64,000 nucleotides of DNA from Neobacillus niacini (GCF_030817595.1 NZ_JAUSZN010000001.1:1682001-1746000); one strand, 5' to 3'; shown: positions 8,517 through 17,475, counted from the first letter of the stretch. Notes: generated from the letters alone by a model not told the origin. Numbers and translations are program-made.

Positions 8517-9602
8517 TTAACGTCCTTTTTTATCCTTGTCTTTCTTCTTGTCTCGCTTGCCATCACGGCGGTCTCGGCTCTCGTATCTATCTCCTGCGAA
8601 GTGACTGCCTCCTCTACCACCTTTAGCGCCTTTACTGCGTCGACCTCTATCTCCCTCGAAGTGTTTTCCTCCACGGTGTTCACGATCACCTCTAGCGTGT
8701 CGATCACCTTCAAAACGCGTAACACCGCCATAGTAACTGTCGCCCTCAGGGTGCCTTTCAGCAAAGTTTTGTTCTAGTTGGTCCCAATGCTCATCGATTT
8801 TGGCCATGACTGCTTCTGGATCCACGCCTCTTGCAAGCATTGTTTTCACCCATTCTTCCTTGAAAACCTTGTGAACTAATCCTTGCAGCTTGGTCACATA
8901 GTTCTTCTCATCTGCCGTTGTCAACAGGGTGTTACTAAGATCTTTGATCTTATTCTTATCCGGTTCCTCCGGGAGAAGTAACGCCGTTATTTGTCTGGAT
9001 ATTTCCTCCAAACGAATATAGTGAAGCCATTCCGCATATAATTCCGGGGCCATTTCTTGTACATGTGACAGAAAGATTGCTTTATTTTCCTCCCCTAGAG
9101 AAGTCAATAATTTACGTGGATATGGATAGACACGATCACGCCAAATGGTTCTCGCTACGTCAATTACCTTAAGACTGCCGTCCGGCTGAAGATAAATTTG
9201 CCGTTTATGATGGTCAATTCTCTCATACCCAATTTTTTTAAATGTGATAAGCATTATAATTAATCTTGCAGAAAGTGACTTAGTTAAAGGCTGGGATTGT
9301 AAATATTCACGTAAATCAACTCCCCGGATAATTTCCATCACAATATAGAGTGGACCTTTTTCATAGAGCTTTGGAAATAGTGTGGTATGCTGCCCAAGAG
9401 ATAAAGCGTAATATTCGCGCTCGCAATCCTCTGTATTCCCAAATACCTTCACACAAATGTCATCCGTTATTTGGAATACTGCACCTTGCCGTCCTTTTCC
9501 CATCATTACTAATGGTGAATTATTTACTACTTCCACATCTGCATTTACCATATTTGTCACTTTAATGTTTTTCATCCATTGTTCTAAATTTTGAGTATAC
9601 AT
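8517..9602 (-). CDS. YrzF/YbdM-like Ser/Thr kinase with Gly-Arg-Asp repeat tail
   Basis: A 361-residue protein. Residues about 30-160 form a kinase lobe pair: G-loop GKGRQGAVF (35-43), Lys52 in CVKVFG, hinge YIVMEIIRG, catalytic-loop-like RIDHHKRQI with Asp130 and Gln135 in place of the usual Asn, and VIDVAR with Asp148. This matches the small Bacillus YrzF/YbdM kinase-like family. Residues about 180-280 are helical. The last 79 residues are highly charged and repetitive, with RFEGDR, HFEGDR and HFAGDR spaced 18-20 residues apart and a Lys/Asp-rich end. Such tails recall coat proteins and possible self-phosphorylation or cross-linking substrates. Start ATG 9602 is behind AAGGAGG. First gene of the surface block; substrate unknown. 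Confidence 0.78.
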   Translation of the reverse strand: MYTQNLEQWMKNIKVTNMVNADVEVVNNSPLVMMGKGRQGAVFQITDDICVKVFGNTEDCEREYYALSLGQHTTLFPKLYEKGPLYIVMEIIRGVDLREYLQSQPLTKSLSARLIIMLITFKKIGYERIDHHKRQIYLQPDGSLKVIDVARTIWRDRVYPYPRKLLTSLGEENKAIFLSHVQEMAPELYAEWLHYIRLEEISRQITALLLPEEPDKNKIKDLSNTLLTTADEKNYVTKLQGLVHKVFKEEWVKTMLARGVDPEAVMAKIDEHWDQLEQNFAERHPEGDSYYGGVTRFEGDRHARGDREHRGGKHFEGDRGRRSKGAKGGRGGSHFAGDRYESRDRRDGKRDKKKDKDKKGR

Positions 9603-10108
9603 AAATTCCCTTACCTCCTTCCTTTTTAAGTTTGCCGCTGATTTAATTAATATCTTGGCAGCATTATTGGTCCCTGCTTGTCTAATTAAAGGACCACAGA
9701 AATACTGCCTGATATAATAGATTCAATTAGGTCATAAAGTGTAAAGGCACATGTCTATAAAATAGAAAATATTAATGATGGCACTGGCTAGGCTTAAAAG
9801 AATCCATCAGCGAGAACAATTATCAAATGGCAACGCCCACCTGACCATGCCCACAGAAGTACAAAAGGCATAATTCTATAATCTTTAAGAAAGAGCTTTC
9901 CAAAAGAAGCCGCCTTTTTTACGAAAACGATTGAAAAATATAACAATAACACCCTCTATTTATTGTACAATTATGATAGATACCAAAATATGCTATTTCA
10001 TCGACTCAATCTCTTTTCCATCAGTGCTATCATGGAGAAATAATTGGAAGAGCTAAAGTAAAAGGTGATGGGTCAGCATATATTTATGTAAACGAGGTGT
10101 GAATTTTG
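9603..10108. other. 506-bp AT-rich intergenic region between divergent genes
   Basis: This stretch separates the minus-strand kinase gene from the plus-strand transporter and must hold both promoters. I see no open frame with a convincing ribosome binding site, no RNA gene and no strong terminator. Weak promoter-like hexamers occur but none is convincing. Confidence 0.5.
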
Positions 10109-10165
10109 ATGATACAGACGGAAAGAATACCAGGAGCTTTTCACATTTTTGGTGACAACAAATAG
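10109..10165 (+). CDS. Possible 18-residue leader peptide
   Basis: ATG 10109 follows ACGAGGTG with good spacing and encodes MIQTERIPGAFHIFGDNK. Its stop codon lies in AATAGGGGGG, which is also the ribosome binding site of the downstream transporter, so the leader could couple or gate its translation. No homologue is recognised. Confidence 0.4.
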   Translation: MIQTERIPGAFHIFGDNK

Positions 10166-10176
10166 GGGGGTACTTT

Positions 10177-11433
10177 ATGAGTCGTTTGTCGAAGCAAGAA
10201 AAGAGCTGGATTTTTTACGATTGGGCGAATTCTGCTTACTCCATCTTAATTACAACAGCTATTTTTCCTTTATATTTTAAAGCAGCTGCAAATGGTGCAG
10301 GTCTTGCTGGTTCTACCTCTACTGCCTATTTGGGTTATGCGAATTCCTTTGGAACACTGCTTGTTTCCATTTGTGCACCGATTTTAGGAACCATCGGTGA
10401 TTTTAGAGGCTTAAAAAAGCGATTATTTACCTTTTTTGTCATTCTAGGGATTGCCTTTACTGCACTGCTGGCGGTTGTCCCAAGCAATCAATGGCTGATC
10501 CTCTTAATCTGTTATGTTATTACCGTCATTGGTTTTGGAGGAGCCAATATCTTTTATGACGCCTTTCTTGTCGATGTGACGAGTGAAGAACGGATGAATA
10601 AGATATCTGCCCGTGGGTTTGCAATGGGCTATATCGGAAGTACTATTCCTTTTATCATCGGCATCGCTCTTATTCTATTATCACAACAAGGGATTCTCCC
10701 TTTGTCTGTAACTGTTTCCACACAAATAGCCTTTGCAATTACAGCAATATGGTGGGGAACCTTTACGATACCAATGTTAAAAAATGTTCAACAAGTCTAT
10801 TACATCGAGCGGGTGGCAAATCCGATTTCTACCAGCTTTAAAAAGGTTTTTCAAACACTTAAACGAATTAAAGCTTACCGTCCTTTATTTTTATTCCTTA
10901 TCGCTTATTTCTTTTATATTGATGGAGTCCATACGATTATTACCATGTCTACTGCATATGGAACGGACCTTGGGATTTCTTCCACAAATTTATTAATTAT
11001 ACTGTTTGCTACTCAAGTCATCGCTGCTCCATTTGCCATTTTGTATGGTAAATTAGCGGATAAATTCACAGGTAAAAGAATGTTACTGGTGGGGATATTT
11101 ATTTATATCATTATCTGTATCTATGCTTATTTCATGAAAACCACCTTAGATTTCTGGATTTTAGCCATGCTTGTTGGTTCTTCCCAAGGTGGGATTCAGG
11201 CTCTCAGCCGTTCGTATTTTGCAAAGCTGGTACCAAAGGAAAATGCAAATGAGTTTTTTGGATTCTATAATATTTTTTATAAATTCGCCTCAATCCTTGG
11301 GCCAGCCTTAGTCGGTTTCACCGCCCAACTCACTGGTAATACAAACGCTGGCGTATTTAGCTTAGTTATATTATTTATCCTAGGTGGTGCTGTTTTACTG
11401 CGCGTGCCGGAAACGAATGAGAAAATCCGATAA
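10177..11433 (+). CDS. UMF1/Atg22-family MFS transporter (YxiO-like)
   Basis: A 418-residue integral membrane protein with 12 predicted hydrophobic segments. The N-terminal signature EKSWIFYDWANSAYSILI is characteristic of the Atg22/UMF1 family (B. subtilis YxiO); the internal loop EERMNKISARGFAMGYIGS and the second-half KLADKFTGKR correspond to MFS loop motifs. Members have been linked to export of small molecules (amino acids in yeast vacuoles), but no substrate is established in bacilli. The ATG at 10177 follows a GGGGGG tract that overlaps a small upstream reading frame. Transcribed alone and closed by a terminator. Confidence 0.88.
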   Translation: MSRLSKQEKSWIFYDWANSAYSILITTAIFPLYFKAAANGAGLAGSTSTAYLGYANSFGTLLVSICAPILGTIGDFRGLKKRLFTFFVILGIAFTALLAVVPSNQWLILLICYVITVIGFGGANIFYDAFLVDVTSEERMNKISARGFAMGYIGSTIPFIIGIALILLSQQGILPLSVTVSTQIAFAITAIWWGTFTIPMLKNVQQVYYIERVANPISTSFKKVFQTLKRIKAYRPLFLFLIAYFFYIDGVHTIITMSTAYGTDLGISSTNLLIILFATQVIAAPFAILYGKLADKFTGKRMLLVGIFIYIIICIYAYFMKTTLDFWILAMLVGSSQGGIQALSRSYFAKLVPKENANEFFGFYNIFYKFASILGPALVGFTAQLTGNTNAGVFSLVILFILGGAVLLRVPETNEKIR

Positions 11434-11440
11434 AACGAAA

Positions 11441-11472
11441 CAACGCCTTGGGAATCCCCAAGGCGTTGTTTG
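11441..11472. terminator. Bidirectional terminator between convergent genes
   Basis: AACAACGCCTTGGG pairs with CCCAAGGCGTTGTT around a short loop, between the transporter stop and the stop of the converging ATP-grasp gene. T-rich flanks are present on the plus side. Confidence 0.9.
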
Positions 11473-11475
11473 ATG

Positions 11476-12516
11476 TCATGCAAAAAGGTCTTTATCAAGA
11501 ATCATTTCCTTCTCTAGGTGACTTGCTCGAATACCAAATTTTGGTTTCAACCTGCCGATTTCTTCACCCAGTAAAAGTTTAATTCCCAGGTATGGAAGGT
11601 TAAGACCTGTTAAGCAGCTAAAATGCATTCCTCCGCTCATTCGCGGATTAATTTCAAGCAGCTTAGGTACACCTTGATTATATTTCACCTGGATATTAAA
11701 GAGGTACGGTATATGATAATGCTGGTGAAACCTATGTGCCAGCTGAATAAGCTCATGATGATCAATGATTTCTCTTATTCTCCCCTCCCCTTTCATCCTT
11801 GGAATTGCGGCATACAACTGCTCTGTCGATGCAACACAGTCAATACTGAATTCGGGACCGTCTAAATACTCTAACACCATTAAATCTGGGAAAACCTCTT
11901 GCTGACTTAAGATTTCACAGGCATAGTGATACGGGAGGCGGCGGCTGCTCGCCCTCCTAAAAAGCTGGTCAATACTTTCTATTTTATCTTCAATAATGCG
12001 AAAACCAGTGGCGCCTTCACCAACAACGGGTTTAAAACAAACTGTGTGCCCTTTGGCCCGTAAACTTTCATAAGCTAATTTGAAATCATTAATATTATTG
12101 ACGACGTAAAAATCCGGTATTGCTACAAGTTCAGCCCCATTTTCTTCCTTCTGCAGGATAGAGTGATAGGCTGCTGCTTTATTATCCAATGTTTCCATTA
12201 AATCAGAATCTGGACATACCAGCACTTTGACACCAATTTTTTCAAAATCAGCAAGCCTTTTTGAAATCAAGACATTTCCTTTCCTTGGAATGAAAATATC
12301 AATCTTATGCTTCCGACAAAACGCAAGACAAAACTCAATATATTCCTCACCAGATACGGTGGGTTCTGTAAAGGCATAATCACAATACTGCAAATAGAGA
12401 GCGTCCATATTTGAATGCGTGCCAAATATTTCAAACCTGCGCCCCTCATCATTCGAACGAATCAGCTCCATAAAATGTGTAACCGTCGTAAACCACCTAT
12501 TAAACCAAATCCTCAT
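11476..12516 (-). CDS. ATP-grasp ligase of unknown substrate
   Basis: A 346-residue cytoplasmic ATP-grasp enzyme. An N-terminal Rossmann-like pre-domain (about 1-105) has SNMDALYLQYCDY; the ATP-grasp part has HTVCFKPVVGEGATGFR (about 155-172, Lys and Gly-rich loop), LDGPEFSIDCVA (about 217-228), and the Mg-binding LLEINPRMSGGMHF (about 288-301). The organisation is close to carbamoyl-phosphate-synthase-like or PylC-type ATP-grasp proteins that join a carboxylate to an amine. There is no neighbouring partner gene that indicates a substrate. ATG 12516 follows AGAGGTAACGT. Confidence 0.8.
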   Translation of the reverse strand: MRIWFNRWFTTVTHFMELIRSNDEGRRFEIFGTHSNMDALYLQYCDYAFTEPTVSGEEYIEFCLAFCRKHKIDIFIPRKGNVLISKRLADFEKIGVKVLVCPDSDLMETLDNKAAAYHSILQKEENGAELVAIPDFYVVNNINDFKLAYESLRAKGHTVCFKPVVGEGATGFRIIEDKIESIDQLFRRASSRRLPYHYACEILSQQEVFPDLMVLEYLDGPEFSIDCVASTEQLYAAIPRMKGEGRIREIIDHHELIQLAHRFHQHYHIPYLFNIQVKYNQGVPKLLEINPRMSGGMHFSCLTGLNLPYLGIKLLLGEEIGRLKPKFGIRASHLEKEMILDKDLFA

Positions 12517-12631
12517 ACGTTACCTCTTTCTCGTTGAAATTCTAAAAACTTTACCCATTATTCGCCAATAAACTACATTTTATACATTTTACTGGCTGTA
12601 ACTATGAATAAATTGGGGTAAAATGTATAAA

Positions 12632-12672
12632 TGGTGACAGGCACCAAAAGAGGCACCAAAAGGGGCACCAAC
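12632..12672. repeat. GGTGACAGGCACC element with three 12-bp GGCACCAAAA units
   Basis: TGGTGACAGGCACC is followed by GGCACCAAAA-like units starting at 12640, 12652 and 12664 (12-bp period), just upstream of the SRAP gene. The core equals that at 4031-4043. Confidence 0.7.
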
Positions 12673-12705
12673 TAAATGGCTGCTCCACAAAGGAGGGTGT
12701 TAGGG

Positions 12706-13383
12706 ATGTGCGGAAGGTTTACGTTGACTGCAACGGTTGATCAGTTGATTGACCGGTTTGATATTGAGTTTTTTCTTCAGGAGGAGGAATATAATCCTAG
12801 TTATAATGTGGCTCCTTCTCAGTCGGTGTTAGCTGTGATTAATGATGGTGCTCGTAATAAGATGGGGTTTTTACGCTGGGGGTTAATTCCGCCGTGGGCG
12901 AAGGATATGTCGATTGGTTATAAAATGATTAATGCACGTGCCGAGACCTTAACAGACAAACCTAGCTTTCGAAATGCTTATAAGAAAAAACGATGCTTGA
13001 TTGTGGCTGATAGTTTTTATGAATGGAAGAGGCTTGATAGTAAAACCAAAATTCCAATGCGGATAAAACTTAAATCGAATGAATTATTTTCAATGGCTGG
13101 TCTTTGGGAGAACTGGAAATCGCCTGAGGGAAAATCTATCTACTCATGCTCTGTAATAACCACCAGTCCTAATGAGCTAGTGCATGATATTCACGACCGG
13201 ATGCCAGTAATATTAAAACCAGAAGATGAAAAGTACTGGCTTGATCCTTCTATTACTGACACTACTAAGCTCAACCCATTGCTTAAACCGTTCGATCATA
13301 CTTTAATGGAAGCTTATGAAGTGAGCCCGCTGGTTAATTCACCAAAAAATAATTCCATAGAACTGATACAAAAAATCTGTTAA
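12706..13383 (+). CDS. SRAP-family abasic-site processing protein (YedK/HMCES type)
   Basis: A 225-residue protein that in this family covalently captures abasic sites in single-stranded DNA through a thiazolidine link to Cys2 and thereby shields replication forks. The mature N-terminus must be MCGRFTL, so the start is ATG 12706 (behind AAAGGAGGG), not the ATG 30 bases upstream. Other conserved positions are visible: YNVAPSQ (Asn), RWGLIPPWAKD, INARAET (Glu), FYEWKR, and HDRMPVIL (catalytic His). It is monocistronic and has its own terminator. No LexA box was recognised upstream, so SOS control is not shown. Confidence 0.94.
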   Translation: MCGRFTLTATVDQLIDRFDIEFFLQEEEYNPSYNVAPSQSVLAVINDGARNKMGFLRWGLIPPWAKDMSIGYKMINARAETLTDKPSFRNAYKKKRCLIVADSFYEWKRLDSKTKIPMRIKLKSNELFSMAGLWENWKSPEGKSIYSCSVITTSPNELVHDIHDRMPVILKPEDEKYWLDPSITDTTKLNPLLKPFDHTLMEAYEVSPLVNSPKNNSIELIQKIC

Positions 13384-13390
13384 TATCACA

Positions 13391-13424
13391 AAATGCCTGA
13401 CCCATAAAAATGGGTCAGGCATTT
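13391..13424. terminator. Strong bidirectional terminator
   Basis: AAATGCCTGACCCA (13391-13404) pairs perfectly with TGGGTCAGGCATTT (13411-13424) between the SRAP gene and the converging flavodoxin gene. Confidence 0.93.
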
Positions 13425-13425
13425 A

Positions 13426-13920
13426 TTATACAAGTGAAAGGGTTGTATTAATTTTCATGACAAAGGACATGATGGCAGTCGTATCTAAATTCGATGTGTC
13501 CACTGAAACACCACTAACCTTCTTCACAATTTGCCTTTCAATAAAGTTCATTTTACTGACAAGGAATTCTCCGCCAAAAATCCCATTAGCGATTGATATT
13601 TTTCTCAATTCCTCAGGGAATGCCTTGTCAAATTGTTCAAGGGCTGTTTCTCCATCGTGCCAGCAGCAAAGGAATAGACCCAATTTCTTTGTTAACAGCT
13701 CTTCAAAATGCTTACCGATAAAATGCTTTATTTTCCCTTGTATACTTCCGGCATGGATCGAGCCTCCGATGATTACGAAGTCATAATCGCGTACATCAAA
13801 AGTAATCTTATCCCGTTTCAAATCAACTGCCAGGACTTCTCCTTCCATCCATTCACTCACCATTTGGACAGCTTTTTCTGTTGTGCCATGAGATGAGCAA
13901 TAAACAATCAATGTCTTCAT
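13426..13920 (-). CDS. Flavodoxin-domain protein
   Basis: A 164-residue FMN-binding flavodoxin-like protein. The N-terminal strand-loop IVYCSSHGTTEKA (about residues 4-16) is the FMN phosphate-binding site; FVIIGGSIHAGSIQGK (about 48-63) forms the second loop. It matches the stand-alone flavodoxin-domain family that includes HemG-like protoporphyrinogen oxidases, which transfer electrons to quinones, but it has no haem-pathway neighbour, so that specific activity is only possible. No signal peptide. The gene stands alone and is bounded by a strong terminator. Confidence 0.85.
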   Translation of the reverse strand: MKTLIVYCSSHGTTEKAVQMVSEWMEGEVLAVDLKRDKITFDVRDYDFVIIGGSIHAGSIQGKIKHFIGKHFEELLTKKLGLFLCCWHDGETALEQFDKAFPEELRKISIANGIFGGEFLVSKMNFIERQIVKKVSGVSVDTSNLDTTAIMSFVMKINTTLSLV

Positions 13921-14152
13921 AAATCATCCTACCCTCCATGGAAAATTATTACATCGTTTACGAACGAAAGTTATACTGTCGACTTTTTGTTGTCTTACTA
14001 TCATTATAAAGCAGCATTAATCAATATCCCGAAAAAATATTGGCAATATTTCTACAATTCAACTTCCTTCACAAGCAAATCTAAGTGGTCACACCAAATT
14101 CTAAGAATTGGAATAAAATAGTTAGAACAAATATATGATCAGAGGTGATAAA

Positions 14153-16246
14153 ATGAATTCCATTACCCTGCCAATGATCTTATCTGGACCAATCGTTCGA
14201 AGAGCAGAACCTAGTCAAATAACAATTTGGATTGCGACAAGTAAAAGCTGCCGAATTCATGCGAAGATTTATCGTATCACTTTAGATAAGGCTTCTCATT
14301 CTTTTGATTATGATGTTATCCAAGCAAAATGTGAGACCAATACGATTCGAATGGGTAAACAACTTTTTATTCATTTGATACAACTCTCCCCTCATCAGGA
14401 TACTTTCCCAACCGATACGTTACTCGGATACAATATCCATTTTAAACGAGGCTCTGAACTTCAAGACCTAAAATCCCTAGGACTACTATCAAAGAATGAT
14501 CCAGATTCCATCACCTACGGCAGCCTTGACTATCCTACCCTTTTCCTCAACAGCTCTTCAGAACACTCCAATGTCCTTTATGGCTCATGTCGGAAACCTC
14601 ATGGAGATGATGAAGATACACTCTCCACTGCGGACCTATTGCTAGAAAAGGAATATCATAATTTGCTCGTTCGTCCAAGCACATTATTTCTGATGGGAGA
14701 CCAAATCTATGCAGATGATGTTGCCGACCCATTGATTCCTGTAATTTCTAAACTAAGCGAAGAATTAATCGGTGCGAGAGAGCCCCTCGAATTAATCGAT
14801 GAGAGGCTAAAACATGCGCCTTTCCAAACAGCATTGAACCAAATCAACGGCCGGCAATATATTATGGAGAATTTTTGCCATTTTACTTCTTCCCATGCAA
14901 GCAACCACCTGATGACATTCGGAGAGTATGCCGCAATGTATCTGCTCGCATGGAGCCCGCAGCTATGGGAAACTGCCCAAGAATATGCTCTCATTGAACA
15001 CTACGATGACTGTGTCAAGAAAAATCAGATGTATTTTGTGTTCCCAAAAGAGGAGCGATATGCAAAGGAAAACAAAAACGAAGAGCTTCGGCTAACGAAT
15101 CGTTTTACTGAGCAGCAGGAGGCAATGATATCTTTTCAGCACTCTCTTCATCGTATACGACGACTTCTTGCAAACGTACCCACCTACATGATGTTCGATG
15201 ACCATGATATTACCGATGATTGGAATCTATCCTTTAAGTGGAAGGAAAATGTTAGAAACTCAGCCTTAGGAAGTCATGTAATCGCCAATGGATTATCTGC
15301 TTATTGGGCTTTTCAAGGATGGGGTAATGCGCCACAATCCTATGATGAAAAATTCCTATGGTTGATGAAAACTTATTTTAAAATGCTGAGTATCGGAAAA
15401 ATCATGACGTATCAAGAAGAATGGAAAGACACCCTATGGAACTTTGATACTTGGCATTTTGTTGCTCCGACAAATCCAAAAGCACTCTTCCTGGACACAC
15501 GGACACAAAGGGAATACAACATGGAACCAAGACCGGAGAAATTTGGGCAACTTATCGAGGAATCTATCTGGGCTCCGCAACTGATTAGTCAAAAAGGCTG
15601 GGAGCGTGTAACCAGCACTCTGTTTGATAACGGATGGAAAAGCGGCAGCCCTTTAATCATCGTTTCGGCAACACCCCTTTATGGAATGGGTCTTATTGAA
15701 ACGTTTTTACATGATTATATTTATCCGTTAAGAGTATTGGGAGTAAATGTGAATACTAGGTTTGATTTTGAAGCGTGGAAGTATAATGGAAAAGGGTTTA
15801 CTGAATTTCTCAATCAGGTGGCAGCTTGGAAACCGAGCAGGTGTATTATTTTATCAGGAGATGTTCATTATGCCTCTGCTGTTAAAGCTGCTGTTTCCTT
15901 TAAAAATGGGCAAAAACTAACAATTAACCAATTTACAAGTTCTCCATTGAAAAATATGAGCTTCGGTGGTTTATGGGGTATTTTAATGAAACAAATAATG
16001 GCCCTGAATGCTATAAAAAGAAAAAACAACGAAATTCATCGTGTTTGCACTCCTTCCTATTTCATTAAAGAAGTCAGTAAAGGGAATAACTCAAACAGCT
16101 ATTTTTGGAAGGATATCGTAAATTATCAAACATTAGAAAATCATTCGATTATGGAAACCAATAATAACCTCGGCTTACTCAAGATTAGAAGAAGATCATT
16201 AAACAACAATCTACTGAATCATCATCACAAATTGTTACAACCATGA
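14153..16246 (+). CDS. PhoD-like metallophosphatase
   Basis: A 697-residue protein of the PhoD-like phosphodiesterase/alkaline phosphatase family. After an N-terminal beta domain (about 1-135), the metallophosphatase core shows LYGSCRKPHGDD, LFLMGDQIYADDV, MMFDDHDITDDW, FLDTRTQRE and ILSGDVHYASAV, which carry the metal-binding Asp, Asn and His residues. Unlike classical PhoD it has no Tat or Sec signal, so it probably works in the cytosol on an unknown phosphoester. The start is set at ATG 14153, behind GAGGTGAT; an ATG 18 bases upstream has no ribosome binding site. Monocistronic, ended by a hairpin shared with the next gene. Confidence 0.85.
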   Translation: MNSITLPMILSGPIVRRAEPSQITIWIATSKSCRIHAKIYRITLDKASHSFDYDVIQAKCETNTIRMGKQLFIHLIQLSPHQDTFPTDTLLGYNIHFKRGSELQDLKSLGLLSKNDPDSITYGSLDYPTLFLNSSSEHSNVLYGSCRKPHGDDEDTLSTADLLLEKEYHNLLVRPSTLFLMGDQIYADDVADPLIPVISKLSEELIGAREPLELIDERLKHAPFQTALNQINGRQYIMENFCHFTSSHASNHLMTFGEYAAMYLLAWSPQLWETAQEYALIEHYDDCVKKNQMYFVFPKEERYAKENKNEELRLTNRFTEQQEAMISFQHSLHRIRRLLANVPTYMMFDDHDITDDWNLSFKWKENVRNSALGSHVIANGLSAYWAFQGWGNAPQSYDEKFLWLMKTYFKMLSIGKIMTYQEEWKDTLWNFDTWHFVAPTNPKALFLDTRTQREYNMEPRPEKFGQLIEESIWAPQLISQKGWERVTSTLFDNGWKSGSPLIIVSATPLYGMGLIETFLHDYIYPLRVLGVNVNTRFDFEAWKYNGKGFTEFLNQVAAWKPSRCIILSGDVHYASAVKAAVSFKNGQKLTINQFTSSPLKNMSFGGLWGILMKQIMALNAIKRKNNEIHRVCTPSYFIKEVSKGNNSNSYFWKDIVNYQTLENHSIMETNNNLGLLKIRRRSLNNNLLNHHHKLLQP

Positions 16247-16283
16247 AAAATAGTGCTCCACGATAAGTGGCAGCACTATTTTT
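16246..16283. terminator. Bidirectional terminator
   Basis: AAAAATAGTGCT pairs with AGCACTATTTTT, with inner CCAC/GTGG pairing, between two convergent genes. It slightly overlaps both coding ends. Confidence 0.88.
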
Positions 16284-16944
16284 CAAAGATTTTTCCCTTG
16301 TCCGTTATAAAAAAGACCTTCGCCTGTTCATTCATCTCGTTTTCGTAATATCTTACTTCCATTAGTACAGGAAAATCCTCCTCCTTTAAAAATTGACTAA
16401 GCTTTTTCATTTTTAGTATTTCGTTTTGTTGATTTACTTGTGTCCAATTTGCTTTTATATCAATAGGAATGGAGGTGGAGAAAATCGAAACGTTTGCTTC
16501 TTGATAGGCAGGAATATTCGGACCAAAGAATTCCCCTTTGTCCTTAATTTGTAGTGCTTTAAACAATCCTCCATTTAGATCTGGAAAGAGTTCTTTTATT
16601 TGTGCTTTAAGATTGGCTGCTAATTCACTATCCCACATAACTTTTGGATAATTATCGGAATAGCCAAGAGGGGCATCTTTATCTTGCTTAATAATAAATA
16701 AGAGGTTTGGGTACTCTTTAGGATAGGCATATCCCTGGTACGTTTCACTTAAAAAATTATAGCTAATTTTAGTTACAATAAAATCAGACTGATATTTTTC
16801 AGAAATGTATCTCTTCATATTTGTTTCATGCTCATGTTTTCCCCAAGGAGTGCCGTAAAAAACTGTATACGTGTAAACACTAAAAGAAAGTATAAGTCCA
16901 GCAAATACCATTAGAATAATTTTCGTGGCATTTATATTCCTCAC
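16276..16944 (-). CDS. Membrane-anchored YfjL-like protein of unknown function
   Basis: A 222-residue protein with one N-terminal hydrophobic segment (about residues 8-28, IILMVFAGLILSFSVYTY) and an extracytoplasmic domain. GTPWGKHEHETNMKRYISEKY followed by a beta-rich stretch resembles B. subtilis YfjL and related small proteins of unknown role. No lipobox cysteine, so it is a membrane anchor or uncleaved signal. It stands alone between unrelated genes. Confidence 0.6.
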   Translation of the reverse strand: MRNINATKIILMVFAGLILSFSVYTYTVFYGTPWGKHEHETNMKRYISEKYQSDFIVTKISYNFLSETYQGYAYPKEYPNLLFIIKQDKDAPLGYSDNYPKVMWDSELAANLKAQIKELFPDLNGGLFKALQIKDKGEFFGPNIPAYQEANVSIFSTSIPIDIKANWTQVNQQNEILKMKKLSQFLKEEDFPVLMEVRYYENEMNEQAKVFFITDKGKIFEK

Positions 16945-17033
16945 CCCTTATAGTTTTCAGAATATTATAACTATAATATTCTTCATACTATTTTCTTATT
17001 CCTTCTAGCAAAGTACTTTAATAGGAATAAAAA

Positions 17034-17056
17034 AAGACGTACAAAAAGTACGACTT
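17034..17056 (-). terminator. Terminator after csoR
   Basis: An imperfect stem centred on CGTAC/GTACG (17034-17056) is followed on the minus strand by a run of T residues. It lies 9 bases beyond the csoR stop. Confidence 0.75.
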
Positions 17057-17064
17057 AGGCTCTA

Positions 17065-17412
17065 CTATTTCTTCATTAATTTTTGAATGGTTACGAGGAC
17101 CTCGTCTAAAACCTCATTGTCCCCTTCTTGTATTCTCTCAATTACACACGTTTTCAGATGACCTTCTAGCAAGAGTTTTGCAACACTATTCAATGCAGAT
17201 TGCGTCGCGGAAATTTGCGTAATCACATCATCACAATAGGTGTCCTTTTCGATCATTCCTTTAATTCCGCGAATTTGACCTTCAATTCGATTGAGCCTTG
17301 TAACAAGGTTACTCTTCACCTTATCAGAATGATGGCTTTTACGGTGGCTGCCTGGAGCCGCACAGCAGGAATCATCATTCATTTCTTCCTCATATTCATG
17401 GTCAAAAGACAT
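17065..17412 (-). CDS. csoR: CsoR-family metal-responsive repressor
   Basis: A 115-residue all-helical repressor of the CsoR/FrmR (DUF156) family. It has RLNRIEGQIRGIKGMIE and the Cys-His-Cys signature of copper sensors: Cys60 in DTYCDDV, His85 and Cys89 in EGHLKTC, with the spacings (25 and 4) of Mycobacterium CsoR. Cu(I) binding would release DNA. It has an N-terminal extension of about 30 residues containing CC and HH, potentially extra metal ligands. Normally csoR precedes copZ-copA; here neither is adjacent. ATG 17412 sits behind a near-perfect GAGGTGATG. Confidence 0.9.
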   Translation of the reverse strand: MSFDHEYEEEMNDDSCCAAPGSHRKSHHSDKVKSNLVTRLNRIEGQIRGIKGMIEKDTYCDDVITQISATQSALNSVAKLLLEGHLKTCVIERIQEGDNEVLDEVLVTIQKLMKK

Positions 17413-17475
17413 TCCATCACCTCATTTTTAATTATTATATCATACCCCCGTACCCTAAAGCGATATACGAAAGAT

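Noticed and set aside
8463..8777. Ser/Thr-rich plus-strand frame opposite the kinase repeat tail
   Set aside because: It is the complement of the Gly/Arg/Asp repeat region, has no good start site, and its low complexity follows from the repeat.
14135..14152. Earlier ATG for the PhoD-like gene
   Set aside because: It has no ribosome binding site, whereas ATG 14153 follows GAGGTGAT at ideal spacing.
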